Counted from the stretch's first letter, positions 1 to 9,137 are shown. The stretch: DNA of 64,000 bases from Duncaniella dubosii (GCF_004803915.1 NZ_CP039396.1:186001-250000); one strand, 5' to 3'. The notes: a model not told the origin generated them from the sequence alone. Translations and numbers: made by a program.

Positions 1-1757
1 TTCGCCTCGGTTTTGGCGACCTGAGTCATGCCGTAATGCTCCGGATCAGCCATCCACGCATCGAAATCCATATCCGCGCCCCACCAGTCCTTGCTCGTAT
101 CATCAACCCATTCCATCACTGATGAAGCTGTAGTGTAGAGATTATATATATTTCTCATCATATAAGAATCAGCCTCGTGAACGGTGCGTGTACGGGCGAA
201 GATATCCTCATACTGGAACTGGCCTGAGGCAGTCCAGCCGGGAAGGATGTTGAAATTCGCGTGAATGAATGTACGGGTGTTCGTGTAACGCCGTTTTGAG
301 AAATTACGGTCCATCTCATCGGCGAGATTGAAAGTCGGATTTTTCAGTTCGTAGACAGGGTTGTCAAACGCATTGTGACCGGTATAGATCGCAGCTTCCA
401 TCCCGCGACGTGTACCGTCGGCATCATACATTGATTCGTAGGGAAGGAATGAGTTGATTGAGCCATACTCGCCAAGACTATGAGTCTTGCTGCGCGTATT
501 AAGCACATTTACCCCGAATGAGAGGTCAAGCCATTTACAAGCCTTAAGATCACCACGATATTTGAAAGAAAGAGAATTCTGGTTCTCGTTCCGGACTCCC
601 ATATTGTCACTCGAATAGTTGACATTGAAGCTTGAACTGAGTGAATTGCCCTGCATTCTCATGGAAAGATTATAGAGCTGGGTGATTTGTGTGCGGTCAT
701 GCACATCCATATATTCCTTTCGGTAGTCATTGCGTGCCCAGTCACTGAGAGTCGCATTCAAATCTGCATCGCTCAATTCACCTTTGCGGTTCTGAAGCAG
801 CATACGCATTACCTTCGAGATGTTTCCGCGACGGTTATTGTCATAGTCGGTCATAACACTGTTGAGACCGGCTTGCCCCGGTTCGGCAAGCATGGCATTG
901 AAATTGTAGCGTTCAAGCTCGATCATCTCTGCTGCCGAAGCCCAGCCATAGTTACTATAGTCCTGTTTCTCGCTTATGGTCAGGTCGGTGTTGAAGTCGA
1001 TGGTCATGCGCTGCTGACTTGCACGCTTGGTAGTGATGACGATTACACCATTCGAAGCGCGAGCACCGTAGATTGATGCGGCAGCCGCATCCTTGAGCAC
1101 AGTTATATTTTCGATGTCGTAGGGATTGACCGTAGAGATTCCACCTTCAATCGGCAGACCGTCAACCACAATCAGCGGGCTTGACTTGGCCTGAAACGTG
1201 CCGACACCTCGGATTGTAAAGGCATCCTCATCGGTCGAATTTTTCTTAGGATCCATCACAAGCCCCGGAACAGTACCCTCAAGGCGCGATGCAAGGTCAG
1301 TTGTCGAACGTTTGTCAAGATCATCGGATGTCAGAACCTGATATGAACCGGTGGCGCTTTCACGCTTGATGTTCTGATAGCCCGTTACGACAACCTCGTT
1401 CATCATGTTCGGTGCCGGCTGCATTCGGATTCTGATATATCGTCCTCCATTGTCGACCTTGATTCTCGCTGTTTTCATTCCGACATACGAAATCACCAGC
1501 GTAGGATTTTTCTTGCCCGACATAAGAGTGAAATTTCCATCAACATCAGTCGATGTCCCTTCCTTGGAATCCTCCACCAATACCGTAGCTCCCGGCAGAG
1601 GGTCTCCGTCTTCGTCAAATATAGTTCCCGAGATAGTTTTTTTCTCGATTTTCTCCATAGATGTCCTGACATTATCTTTTCCCGCCTGAGCGCTGACGCC
1701 GACCGGCAATGTCATGGCCATTGTCCCGGTCAATAAATATAAGATTGGTTTATACAT
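1..1757 (-). CDS. SusC/RagA-family TonB-dependent outer membrane transporter (partial)
   Basis: This is an outer-membrane, TonB-dependent importer of the SusC/RagA family, which normally takes up a glycan or peptide together with a SusD lipoprotein. The ATG at 1757 opens a signal peptide (MYKPILYLLTG...SAQA). A carboxypeptidase-D-like regulatory domain follows at about residues 40-115 (DGDPLPGATVLVE), then the plug with the SusC hallmark SIYGARASNGVIVITT near residue 227. About 585 residues are visible. The gene leaves the window at its left edge, so most of the barrel and any susD lie outside. A TlpA-like gene ends 48 bases upstream on the same strand and is probably cotranscribed. The substrate cannot be told from what is visible. 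Confidence 0.93.
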   Translation of the reverse strand, partial: MYKPILYLLTGTMAMTLPVGVSAQAGKDNVRTSMEKIEKKTISGTIFDEDGDPLPGATVLVEDSKEGTSTDVDGNFTLMSGKKNPTLVISYVGMKTARIKVDNGGRYIRIRMQPAPNMMNEVVVTGYQNIKRESATGSYQVLTSDDLDKRSTTDLASRLEGTVPGLVMDPKKNSTDEDAFTIRGVGTFQAKSSPLIVVDGLPIEGGISTVNPYDIENITVLKDAAAASIYGARASNGVIVITTKRASQQRMTIDFNTDLTISEKQDYSNYGWASAAEMIELERYNFNAMLAEPGQAGLNSVMTDYDNNRRGNISKVMRMLLQNRKGELSDADLNATLSDWARNDYRKEYMDVHDRTQITQLYNLSMRMQGNSLSSSFNVNYSSDNMGVRNENQNSLSFKYRGDLKACKWLDLSFGVNVLNTRSKTHSLGEYGSINSFLPYESMYDADGTRRGMEAAIYTGHNAFDNPVYELKNPTFNLADEMDRNFSKRRYTNTRTFIHANFNILPGWTASGQFQYEDIFARTRTVHEADSYMMRNIYNLYTTASSVMEWVDDTSKDWWGADMDFDAWMADPEHYGMTQVAKTEA

Positions 1758-1805
1758 GTGATAAATGGGGATTGATTGGTTAGTAAGACCTTCTTATTTA
1801 TAACT

Positions 1806-3191
1806 CTATTCCTTGCCTATGGCAGCATTCAATATCTCCGCTATTTTTTCATTTGACGGACGCTCCGCATCAACTGAGATGAATTTGCGGTCTTTGCCGA
1901 TGAGCAGGAAACGGGGAATTCCCGTTATGCTCATCGCATTCATGAATTCATCACCCGAACTCTTGTCAAATATATATTGTGGCCATTCCGGTTTGTCACG
2001 GTCAAGTTTCTTAAGCCATGCCTGACGGCTGTCATCTCGCGAAATGCTTATGAAAGTTATACCTTCGTTACCTTTGAACTGCTCCACAACCTTTTCCATA
2101 TATGGAATCTCACGGCAACACGGACCACACCATGTAGCCCAGATGTCGATATAGACAACACTTTCTCCGAGAAGGTCGGAAAGATGACATTTCGAACCGT
2201 CGGGAGAGATGATGACAGGATCAGTCGGCACGACATCGCCGTTGCTGACTTTAGGCTTCATGCTTTCATAAACCTCCATGATGCGTTCTTTTACCATAGG
2301 GGCACGTGATAGCTGTGGCTCGACTGCAGCAAAAAAATCCTGCACATCATTTTCAGACGGACTATACATCATGAACATCGATCCCAACGTCATCCACAGG
2401 CTTTTCTTGTTTCCCTCATTTGTCAGCACGCTGTCGATTCCTGCAAACTGATCTTTCATGTAGTCAATAATAGAAGCGGCATTTCCTTTGCGATGGATAT
2501 CAGACCGGTTATACCAATAGTTTATAATGCCGGTCAGACGCGATTCGTCAGCATTCGGATCTATCGTCGCTATTATTGAATCCATCTGAGCTTTATGATC
2601 GGTTTTCGAATATGATGAGTCCATGCCGAGAAGTCTGAGCAGCACTTCATTATAATAAGCATCTGTCATGCGTGAGTAGCGAGACTTACGAGGCTCTTTG
2701 ACTGAGGCAAGGAGTCTTCTTGCCTCACCTGCATTCTTCTCAAGACGGTCAAGATAGTCGGAAAGGACAAATGGAAGATCGGGGCTCGGCTTATACTGCA
2801 TGGGGTAGAAGCCACGGGTATAGGCGTTGAGAAATTTGTTTTCCGCCAGATTGTCACCACTGAATGCCACATCACCACCTTTGTCGATATCCATAACAGT
2901 GGTCTCTCCTCGTTTAAGATATGCTCCGAACGGTTCACTCTCGACATAGACCAATACATCCACAGCCTCGGCAGGAAGATCGAAATCAAAGACGAAACTA
3001 CCATCAGCAGCGGTCTTGACAGTCTGGACATAATTGTCTCCGTCGTAATCATAGACGACTGCAACCTCCGTAGGCTCGCTGACATTTATTTTGCCTTTGA
3101 GCAACGGGGAACCATCAGAAGCAAAAAGGATATTCGAGAAAAAGCTGGATAAAAGAATTAAGGATAAAAACCTCAAGCACAAATTAAACAT
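1806..3191 (-). CDS. TlpA-like thioredoxin-fold protein with N-terminal DUF4369-like region
   Basis: This is a 461-residue exported thiol-disulfide oxidoreductase-like protein. An N-terminal hydrophobic signal (residues 1-24) precedes a beta-rich region resembling the DUF4369/carboxypeptidase-regulatory modules common in Bacteroidetes. The C-terminal third is a TlpA/ResA thioredoxin fold with the redox motif WATWCGPC at about residues 350-357 and a cis-proline loop in TGIPRFLLI near residue 430. Such proteins reduce or isomerise disulfides in the periplasm. It is followed after 48 bases by the SusC gene. A consensus Bacteroidetes promoter lies about 50 bases upstream. The redox partner is unknown. 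Confidence in the fold is high; the exact role is inferred. Confidence 0.88.
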   Translation of the reverse strand: MFNLCLRFLSLILLSSFFSNILFASDGSPLLKGKINVSEPTEVAVVYDYDGDNYVQTVKTAADGSFVFDFDLPAEAVDVLVYVESEPFGAYLKRGETTVMDIDKGGDVAFSGDNLAENKFLNAYTRGFYPMQYKPSPDLPFVLSDYLDRLEKNAGEARRLLASVKEPRKSRYSRMTDAYYNEVLLRLLGMDSSYSKTDHKAQMDSIIATIDPNADESRLTGIINYWYNRSDIHRKGNAASIIDYMKDQFAGIDSVLTNEGNKKSLWMTLGSMFMMYSPSENDVQDFFAAVEPQLSRAPMVKERIMEVYESMKPKVSNGDVVPTDPVIISPDGSKCHLSDLLGESVVYIDIWATWCGPCCREIPYMEKVVEQFKGNEGITFISISRDDSRQAWLKKLDRDKPEWPQYIFDKSSGDEFMNAMSITGIPRFLLIGKDRKFISVDAERPSNEKIAEILNAAIGKE

Positions 3192-3241
3192 AGGAATGAG
3201 ATATTGAATGGTTACTGATTATTATTTGCATTTTGTACTCG

Positions 3242-3273
3242 CAAATATAGAATTACAGCCTAAAAACCACAAA
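3242..3273 (-). promoter_or_regulatory. Bacteroidetes-type promoter for the TlpA-like gene
   Basis: Read on the minus strand, TTTG at 3273-3270 is followed after 20 bases by TATATTTG at 3249-3242. This matches the TTTG-N19-21-TAnnTTTG consensus of the Bacteroidetes primary sigma factor. Transcription would begin about 45 bases before the start codon at 3191. Confidence 0.7.
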
Positions 3274-3360
3274 ATTATTGTTTTCGGAATCGTAAAATTG
3301 AGATTTATGGAATTGAATTTAACTCTATTATTTAAATTTTCATAACAGTATAAAAATTTT

Positions 3361-3401
3361 AAGACACCGTAGTCAGGCATAATGCTTAACTGCGGTGTCT
3401 T
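3361..3401 (-). terminator. Hairpin terminator after the TPR-AraC regulator
   Basis: The 13-base arms AAGACACCGTAGT (3361-3373) and ACTGCGGTGTCTT (3389-3401) pair with one G-T mismatch around a 15-base loop. On the minus strand an AT-rich run (AAAATTTTTAT) follows. It lies just past the stop codon of the regulator gene. Confidence 0.6.
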
Positions 3402-3438
3402 TATAAAATCGGGGAAATAAAGCTTTCGGAATCGCGGG

Positions 3439-5178
3439 TCAGCCATTCATATCCCTAAGCTGCGCACGGTAGCGGGCAGGAGTCATGCCTGTCGTCGCCT
3501 GAAAAGTTGTATAGAATGTCGATAGAGAACTGAAGCCGACTTCCGCACAGACTTGTTTCAGCGGCATATTCGCGTCCAGATCGGAAATCAAAGATATTGC
3601 CTCACGAATGCGGTAATCATTGATGACCTGCGTAAAGGTCTTGCCCATCGAATCATTGATCGCTCTCGATAGATATGTCCTGTTGGTCGAAAGTTTCTCG
3701 GCCACAGCCCCGACCGTGATTGACGGATCTGTGAAAAGTTTATGCTCCGACATCAGAACAGTAAAACGCGACATCAGGTCATCGGCCTTGTCGCCGGAAA
3801 GACCGGAACTTCCCGGGCTCTTTGTTTTATCGGCTTTTTCAATCCGTTCGAGCAGTAATTGTTCCCGTGACATATATTCACGGTTCTGCGACACGATTGC
3901 CCGATAGAGTCTGTCCTTTTTTCTATAATTGAAATATGTAAGTCCAAGCAGCATAAGGATGCCTGCCACACAAACCGCCAGCAGCATAATCCGATGGCGT
4001 GTCTCCATAAGCTCAATGCGCTGCTCATCTATGATCCGTTCATTGTTATATACTTCATGACGGATACGGTTTTCATGCAACGCCCGTTCGCGGCTGAGCT
4101 TAAACATGCTGTCCTGACTAGCCTGATAGTCAAGACTGCAGTCAAGAGCTTTCTGATAATATCCGGCATTACGGTAGGCATATACAAGCTCTTTTATAAT
4201 CTCCGGCAAATGAATTTTCATTTCCGATGATTTTACATAGCCAAGCCCATGTTCCAACACCTCTATAGCGGCCTTGACATTATTGTCACGTCTCAGCAGA
4301 CTGGCGTATGAGAGATATGTAGCCGAAATTGACGAGCCATCGACATTGCCGAAGTTTTCCATCGCATTGGCATAGTTGCTGTATGCTGTCGATATGTCAC
4401 CACGCTTCTCTGCAAGCTGCGCTTTAAGAAGATACAGCTCAGGTTCTCCTCCAAAACCGCCCTCTTTATGAAGCTCCTCAATCTCTCCGAGCAATTTTTC
4501 CACACGGTCGAGACTGTCTGACATAATATAGAAATGCGCCAACGCCTCTTTGGCATAATATAAAGGTATAGGCTCACCTCTTTTCTCAGCGATTTCATGA
4601 GCCTGTTCGGCAAGTTTCTGTCCCGACACATCGTTCATTGTCAGATATGCGCCCGAAAGGTTGGAAAGGACTATTCCGTAACGTCGCTCATCATTTATGG
4701 CCTTGGCATCTTCAAGAGCCTTATAGTAATAAGATGTGGCGGTATACATGTCATTATGCACAAACATATAGTACATGGCCATGCTGTTGTTGATTGAAAG
4801 CAGCGCGTCATGGTTATCGGAATTGTCGGCGATTATCCTCGCCTTTTCCAGATTACGGAAACAGCTGTCAGCATCCGTATCAAAATCTGACGATCCGAGC
4901 ACTATCAGGCCGTAAAGCTCACAAAAATCCCTGTCGCCCGTAAGCTTTCCGACCGCCATAAGCCTTTCGGCATATTCCTTTGACCGTTCCCTGTCGCCTA
5001 TATTCATATAATAAAATGCTATGGTCTTCAACAGTTCCTTGTCATTCGGATTGTTTTCAAGGGCTGAAAGGTAGGCTTTGATTGTATCTTTTCCGCCTAT
5101 GGCTTCGGCACGAAGCATGAAAGGCGATGCCAGAGACATCGCCAATATCAAAATATGAATCAATATTTTAATTTTCAT
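3439..5178 (-). CDS. TPR-repeat membrane protein with C-terminal AraC-type DNA-binding domain
   Basis: The chosen start gives 579 residues beginning MKIKILIHILILAMSL, a clear signal or anchor sequence; a longer frame opens at 5253, inside the end of lepA, and adds 25 residues without signal character. The N-terminal half is a run of tetratricopeptide-like helices (residues about 35-370). One transmembrane segment sits near residues 397-418 (MLLAVCVAGILMLLGLTYF). A charged linker follows, then an AraC/XylS helix-turn-helix over the last 100 residues (QVCAEVGFSSLSTFYTTF, GMTPARYRAQL). The arrangement places a periplasmic sensor on a cytoplasmic DNA-binding domain in one chain, without a kinase. 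It follows lepA on the same strand. The target genes are unknown. Confidence 0.88.
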   Translation of the reverse strand: MKIKILIHILILAMSLASPFMLRAEAIGGKDTIKAYLSALENNPNDKELLKTIAFYYMNIGDRERSKEYAERLMAVGKLTGDRDFCELYGLIVLGSSDFDTDADSCFRNLEKARIIADNSDNHDALLSINNSMAMYYMFVHNDMYTATSYYYKALEDAKAINDERRYGIVLSNLSGAYLTMNDVSGQKLAEQAHEIAEKRGEPIPLYYAKEALAHFYIMSDSLDRVEKLLGEIEELHKEGGFGGEPELYLLKAQLAEKRGDISTAYSNYANAMENFGNVDGSSISATYLSYASLLRRDNNVKAAIEVLEHGLGYVKSSEMKIHLPEIIKELVYAYRNAGYYQKALDCSLDYQASQDSMFKLSRERALHENRIRHEVYNNERIIDEQRIELMETRHRIMLLAVCVAGILMLLGLTYFNYRKKDRLYRAIVSQNREYMSREQLLLERIEKADKTKSPGSSGLSGDKADDLMSRFTVLMSEHKLFTDPSITVGAVAEKLSTNRTYLSRAINDSMGKTFTQVINDYRIREAISLISDLDANMPLKQVCAEVGFSSLSTFYTTFQATTGMTPARYRAQLRDMNG

Positions 5179-5245
5179 GCAGGAAATGCTATCGTATGGA
5201 GAGAAGGGGAGAATTTGAGATGACCGGAATGACTGTTTCCCCGCA

Positions 5246-7033
5246 TCAGTCAAGTTTCAGCACTGCAAGGAAAGCTTTCTGCGGAACTTCGACCGAACCG
5301 ATCTGCTTCATGCGCTTCTTGCCCTTCTTCTGTTTTTCAAGAAGTTTCCGTTTACGCGATATGTCACCGCCATAACACTTTGCTGTCACATCCTTACGCA
5401 CTGCTTTTATGGTCTCACGGGCAATAATCTTTGCTCCGATGGCAGCCTGAATAGCGATGTCAAACTGCTGACGTGGGATAAGTTCCTTGAGCTTCTCGCA
5501 CATACGGCGTCCGAAAGTGACGGCATTGTCGACATGGGTGAGAGTCGACAGCGCATCGACACTCTCTCCGTTAAGAAGAATGTCGAGCTTGACAAGCTTT
5601 GACTCGCGGAAATCGTGCAGATGGTAGTCAAACGATGCGTAACCCTTCGAGATACTCTTGAGTTTGTCATAGAAATCAATCACAATCTCACCGAGCGGCA
5701 TGTCAAAAATCAGTTCCATGCGGTTGCCGGAGATATATTCCTGCTTCACAAGCTCTCCGCGCTTGGCAAGACAAAGGGTCATTATCGGCCCTATGTAATC
5801 GGCCGCCGTGATGATGGACGCACGGATATAAGGCTCTTCAATGTGGTCGATAAGCGTCGGTTCGGGCAGACCGGAAGGATTATGGACTTCGGTCATGTTT
5901 CCGTGTTTGTCAAAGACTCGGTATGAAACGTTCGGCACAGTGGTAATCACGTCCATGTCAAACTCACGGCCGAGACGCTCCTGAATGATTTCCATGTGGA
6001 GGAGTCCGAGGAATCCGCAACGGAATCCGAATCCGAGAGCCATCGACGATTCCGGTTGGAAAGTCAGAGATGCGTCATTGAGCTGAAGTTTTTCAAGCGA
6101 CGAACGCAGGTTTTCGAAATCTTCGGTCTCTATGGGATAGACACCTGCGAAGACCATCGGCTTCACTTCCTCAAAACCGTCGATTGCATTCTCACAAGGA
6201 GTGTTGACATGAGTTATCGTATCACCTACCTTTACTTCACGCGAAGTCTTGATACCTGAAATGATATACCCTACATTACCGGCCGAAAGTTCCTGACACG
6301 GTTGCATGTCGAGCTTCAACACACCTATCTCATCGGCATTATACTCCTTGCCGGTGGCGACAAACTTCACGAAGTCATTTTTACGTATCGTGCCGTTGAC
6401 AATCTTGAAATATGCGATAATGCCTCTGAATGGATTGAATACAGAGTCGAAAATCAAAGCCTGAAGAGGCTCTGCGGGATCACCTTTCGGCGCAGGGACT
6501 CTCTCGATGATGGCCTGAAGAATTTCAGGCACACCGATGCCGGTCTTGCCACTGGCACGGATTACTTCCTCCGGATCACATCCGAGAAGATCCACAATCT
6601 GATCCTCGACCTCCTCGGGCTTCGCACTGTCGAGATCCACTTTATTAATTACGGGGATAATCTCAAGATTGTTGTCAATGGCCATATAGAGGTTCGAGAT
6701 GGTCTGAGCCTGAATGCCCTGCGAAGCGTCGACGATAAGAAGAGCACCCTCGCAGGCTGCAATCGAGCGCGACACCTCGTATGAGAAGTCCACGTGTCCC
6801 GGAGTGTCAATCAGGTTTAACACGTAGTCCTCACCGTTCAGACGATAATTCATCTGGATAGCGTGGCTCTTGATTGTGATGCCTCGTTCGCGCTCCAGAT
6901 CCATATCGTCAAGCACCTGTGCCTGCAGATCCTTTCCTGCAACAGTGTTGGTATACTCAAGAAGACGGTCGGCAAGCGTACTCTTGCCGTGGTCGATATG
7001 GGCTATAATACAGAAATTGCGGATATTTTTCAT
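5246..7033 (-). CDS. lepA: Elongation factor 4 (ribosome back-translocase GTPase)
   Basis: LepA/EF4 is a translational GTPase that acts on stalled or mistranslocated ribosomes. The 595-residue protein is full length. It carries G1 AHIDHGKST near residue 12, the G3 motif DTPGHVDF near residue 77, the G4 motif NKVD near residue 130, and the LepA-specific C-terminal domain ending in a lysine-rich segment ([18 protein letters not shown]). The start at 7033 places the GTPase domain at the N-terminus, as in all family members. A TAACTTTG box lies only 9 bases upstream, so the leader is very short. The TPR-AraC regulator follows on the same strand. Confidence 0.98.
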   Translation of the reverse strand: MKNIRNFCIIAHIDHGKSTLADRLLEYTNTVAGKDLQAQVLDDMDLERERGITIKSHAIQMNYRLNGEDYVLNLIDTPGHVDFSYEVSRSIAACEGALLIVDASQGIQAQTISNLYMAIDNNLEIIPVINKVDLDSAKPEEVEDQIVDLLGCDPEEVIRASGKTGIGVPEILQAIIERVPAPKGDPAEPLQALIFDSVFNPFRGIIAYFKIVNGTIRKNDFVKFVATGKEYNADEIGVLKLDMQPCQELSAGNVGYIISGIKTSREVKVGDTITHVNTPCENAIDGFEEVKPMVFAGVYPIETEDFENLRSSLEKLQLNDASLTFQPESSMALGFGFRCGFLGLLHMEIIQERLGREFDMDVITTVPNVSYRVFDKHGNMTEVHNPSGLPEPTLIDHIEEPYIRASIITAADYIGPIMTLCLAKRGELVKQEYISGNRMELIFDMPLGEIVIDFYDKLKSISKGYASFDYHLHDFRESKLVKLDILLNGESVDALSTLTHVDNAVTFGRRMCEKLKELIPRQQFDIAIQAAIGAKIIARETIKAVRKDVTAKCYGGDISRKRKLLEKQKKGKKRMKQIGSVEVPQKAFLAVLKLD

Positions 7034-7041
7034 ACTGACTG

Positions 7042-7049
7042 CAAAGTTA
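7042..7049 (-). promoter_or_regulatory. -7 box (TAACTTTG) of lepA
   Basis: On the minus strand TAACTTTG reads 7049-7042 and fits the TAnnTTTG box. No good -33 box is visible at the right spacing. The start codon at 7033 is so near that the lepA transcript would be almost leaderless. Confidence 0.5.
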
Positions 7050-7205
7050 GCAAATATTTTCCTCCTATTATTATATATAGTATATGAATTTTATAATCGA
7101 CCCCTATGCGAACAACTATTTTCAGACTTAGCCCCCCATTTCACATAGTCAAATTGATAGATTTTGGATAATTTTTACATTTTATCAAAAAAAGTTTGCA
7201 AGAAA

Positions 7206-7237
7206 TTTGGCAGTTTCAAAAAAACGTCCTACCTTTG
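7206..7237 (+). promoter_or_regulatory. Promoter of tRNA-His
   Basis: TTTG at 7206-7209 and TACCTTTG at 7230-7237 are separated by 20 bases, a full match to the Bacteroidetes consensus. It stands 22 bases before the tRNA. Confidence 0.8.
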
Positions 7238-7259
7238 CAGCGCAAAACCAAGAAACATG

Positions 7260-7333
<74 letters not shown>

Positions 7334-7350
7334 CCTAAGTAATTTTGCCC

Positions 7351-7387
7351 AATAAAGGTGGCTCGGAATTTCCGGGCCACCTTTATT
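7351..7387. terminator. Bidirectional terminator between tRNA-His and gpmA
   Basis: An inverted repeat of about 18 bases per arm (AATAAAGGTGGC...GCCACCTTTATT) lies between the convergent tRNA-His and gpmA genes. A/T tracts on both sides allow it to work on either strand. Confidence 0.8.
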
Positions 7388-7428
7388 ATTTTCACTTCTC
7401 AGTTTGTAAGATTAGGCAGATTGGACAT

Positions 7429-8118
7429 TTATTTCAGATATCTGTCAGATTTCACTTCGAGCCTGCCTGTTAGTTCGAGGACTCGCGGAACGCCGGTCGG
7501 GATCTCCTCTGCGACAATCTCCTCCGGGGTTTTCCCGAGCAGCATCATGACCAAGGCACGGAGCGAATTGCCGTGGGCGGCGACAAAAACCGTATCATAT
7601 AAACCAAGCGCAGGAGCAATAAGCTCCTCCCAACACGGTTTTACACGAGCCACCGTGTCTTTCAACGACTCTGTCAGCGGGAGAGAATCCTTCCCAAGCA
7701 GAGCATAGCGCTCCTCGATTCCGGGAAAACGTTCATCGTCGGCCTGAAGTGCAGGCGGAGCGACATCATAGCTGCGTCGCCATATATGAACCTGTTCATC
7801 GCCATATTTTTCTGCCGTCGCAGCTTTGTTGAGCCCTTGTAGCGCGCCGTAGTGACGTTCGTTCAGATGCCAGTCTTTCACTACAGGCAACCACATCCTG
7901 TCCATAGCGTCAAGAGCAATGTCGAGTGTCTGGATTGCACGCCTAAGATAAGAAGTGAAACAATAGCGAGGTTTCAAGCCTGACGCCGCTATCAGCTCGC
8001 CGGCATGACGGGCTTCTTCCCTTCCTTTTGGCGAAAGCTCAACGTCAGTCCAGCCTGTAAAACGGTTTTCAAGATTCCACTCACTTTGCCCGTGGCGCAG
8101 AAGTATGAGATTTTTCAT
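7429..8118 (-). CDS. gpmA: 2,3-bisphosphoglycerate-dependent phosphoglycerate mutase
   Basis: This cytoplasmic glycolytic enzyme interconverts 3- and 2-phosphoglycerate through a phosphohistidine. The 229-residue protein starts MKNLILLRHGQSEWN, with the catalytic histidine in the LRHG motif at about residue 9. The cofactor-dependent family signature NRFTGWTDVELS follows, NERHYGALQGLNK lies near residue 90, and the second catalytic histidine is in VAAHGNSLRAL near residue 183. It is slightly shorter than the Escherichia coli enzyme (250 residues), the difference being mostly at the C-terminus. It is a single-gene unit convergent with tRNA-His. Confidence 0.96.
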   Translation of the reverse strand: MKNLILLRHGQSEWNLENRFTGWTDVELSPKGREEARHAGELIAASGLKPRYCFTSYLRRAIQTLDIALDAMDRMWLPVVKDWHLNERHYGALQGLNKAATAEKYGDEQVHIWRRSYDVAPPALQADDERFPGIEERYALLGKDSLPLTESLKDTVARVKPCWEELIAPALGLYDTVFVAAHGNSLRALVMMLLGKTPEEIVAEEIPTGVPRVLELTGRLEVKSDRYLK

Positions 8119-8264
8119 AATCGAATATGTTTATTGTAATACCATAGAAACACCGGCATTCCTTTTATAGTTCAAAAAAAGAATGGTTTTTATTCACCTT
8201 CGTTAACACTTAAAGAGTCATTTTGACACCAAACAGTTAACAACAGTTAAATATACTGGAAATA

Positions 8265-8296
8265 TTTGCACGGTACAGAATAAGTGCATACCTTTG
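8265..8296 (+). promoter_or_regulatory. Promoter of the tRNA-Gly/tRNA-Leu cluster
   Basis: TTTG at 8265-8268 and TACCTTTG at 8289-8296 are 20 bases apart. The -7 box and the next bases (TACCTTTGCA..CGCAAAAC) closely match those before tRNA-His. The first tRNA begins 42 bases later. Confidence 0.8.
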
Positions 8297-8338
8297 CAAC
8301 GCAAAACGGAAATGACACCGTTTAAACTTACCAAAAAC

Positions 8339-8411
8339 GCGAAAATAGCTCAGTTGGTAGAGCACAACCTTGCCAAGGTTGGGGTCGCGGGTTCGAGTCC
8401 CGTTTTTCGCT
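8339..8411 (+). tRNA. tRNA-Gly (anticodon GCC), copy 1
   Basis: The acceptor GCGAAAA/TTTTCGC closes fully, the anticodon stem CAACC/GGTTG holds loop TTGCCAA (anticodon GCC), and the T arm is GCGGGTTCGAGTCCCGT. CCA is not encoded. An identical copy starts 117 bases downstream. Confidence 0.96.
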
Positions 8412-8455
8412 CTAAAAGAGAACATTAACATAATTTCTGTCAAAGCGCAACAAAC

Positions 8456-8528
8456 GCGAAAATAGCTCAGTTGGTAGAGCACAACCTTGCCAAGGTTGGG
8501 GTCGCGGGTTCGAGTCCCGTTTTTCGCT
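8456..8528 (+). tRNA. tRNA-Gly (anticodon GCC), copy 2
   Basis: All 73 bases are identical to the first tRNA-Gly. The 44-base spacer between the copies is unrelated, so only the tRNA unit is shared. It is probably cotranscribed with copy 1 and the tRNA-Leu genes. Confidence 0.96.
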
Positions 8529-8564
8529 CTAATATTCTCTTCAAGTCGCTTTTGACAGTTTATT

Positions 8565-8648
8565 GTCCGGGTGGTGGAATTGGTAGACACGCTACTTTGA
8601 GGGGGTAGTGGCCGTAGGGCTGTGTGAGTTCGAATCTCATCTCGGACA
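8565..8648 (+). tRNA. tRNA-Leu (anticodon GAG), copy 1
   Basis: An 84-base class II tRNA: acceptor GTCCGGG/CTCGGAC, anticodon stem CTACT/GGTAG (with one wobble) around loop TTGAGGG (anticodon GAG), a long variable arm GTGGCCGTAGGGCTGTG, and discriminator A. CCA is not encoded. Confidence 0.95.
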
Positions 8649-8658
8649 CCTCGAAAAT

Positions 8659-8690
8659 CCTGATTAAGATTTTCTTAGTCAGGCTTTTTT
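8659..8690 (+). terminator. Terminator after the first tRNA-Leu
   Basis: The arms CCTGATTAAGA (8659-8669) and TCTTAGTCAGG (8673-8683) pair with one G-T wobble around a 3-base loop and are followed by a T-run (8685-8690). Confidence 0.75.
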
Positions 8691-8802
8691 ATGAAAAATT
8701 ACAGAAAGAGCGATGCTTTTTTAGCGTAGCAAGATAGCAACGGCGGTTTCTAATCTTATTCTGTAATAAAAATACAATAGTCAGACTTCTGACAGATTTA
8801 TC

Positions 8803-8886
8803 GTCCGGGTGGTGGAATTGGTAGACACGCTACTTTGAGGGGGTAGTGGCCGTAAGGCTGTGTGAGTTCGAATCTCATCTCGGACA
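8803..8886 (+). tRNA. tRNA-Leu (anticodon GAG), copy 2
   Basis: This 84-base copy differs from copy 1 by one base in the variable arm (GTAAGG for GTAGGG). The anticodon and stems are unchanged. It lies after the first copy's terminator, so it may rely on read-through or on a promoter not recognised in the 154-base spacer. Confidence 0.95.
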
Positions 8887-8891
8887 CTTCG

Positions 8892-8933
8892 AAAAAATCC
8901 TGAATGCTTAAATTTAAGCATTCAGGATTTTTT
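8892..8933. terminator. Perfect palindromic terminator after the tRNA cluster
   Basis: The 34 bases from AATCCTGAATGC to GCATTCAGGATT form a perfect palindrome, extended by A- and T-runs on each side. It closes the tRNA cluster before the dTDP-rhamnose operon and is symmetrical, so it could act in both directions. Confidence 0.85.
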
Positions 8934-9023
8934 CTTTTTATATCTGTCAACCGCATGTCAGCACGCATGCGCCTACAGTGTTTCTTCAAAACAAATGCGA
9001 CTTGGGCTCATTGTAATAAACTT

Positions 9024-9073
9024 GTCCTAAATTTTAGGACAACGAATGGCATATTTATCCTAATTTTCAGGAC
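9024..9073. promoter_or_regulatory. Two tandem operator-like palindromes upstream of the rfb operon
   Basis: GTCCTAAATTTTAGGAC (9024-9040) has perfect 8-base arms. A related 17-mer, ATCCTAATTTTCAGGAC, stands at 9057-9073. Their starts are 33 bp apart, about three helical turns, placing both on one face of the DNA. The nearest -7 box of the rfb operon is 65 bases further on. The rest of the 388-base gap between the tRNA-Leu and rfbA holds only the terminator and the promoter box. The binding protein is unknown. Confidence 0.45.
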
Positions 9074-9137
9074 AGCATTAACACTCGCGCATTGGTTTAT
9101 TTATTGCTGGCGGTTCAGGTTTTCAGGGAATAATTCG

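Noticed and set aside
3222..3446. A 74-residue minus-strand frame in the gap before the TPR-AraC gene's end
   Set aside because: It spans a terminator and a consensus promoter and has no recognisable motif.
8237..8590. A 117-residue frame on the minus strand with two internal repeats
   Set aside because: It is antisense to the two identical tRNA-Gly genes, which create the repeat (AKNGTRTRDPNLGK). It is not a protein.
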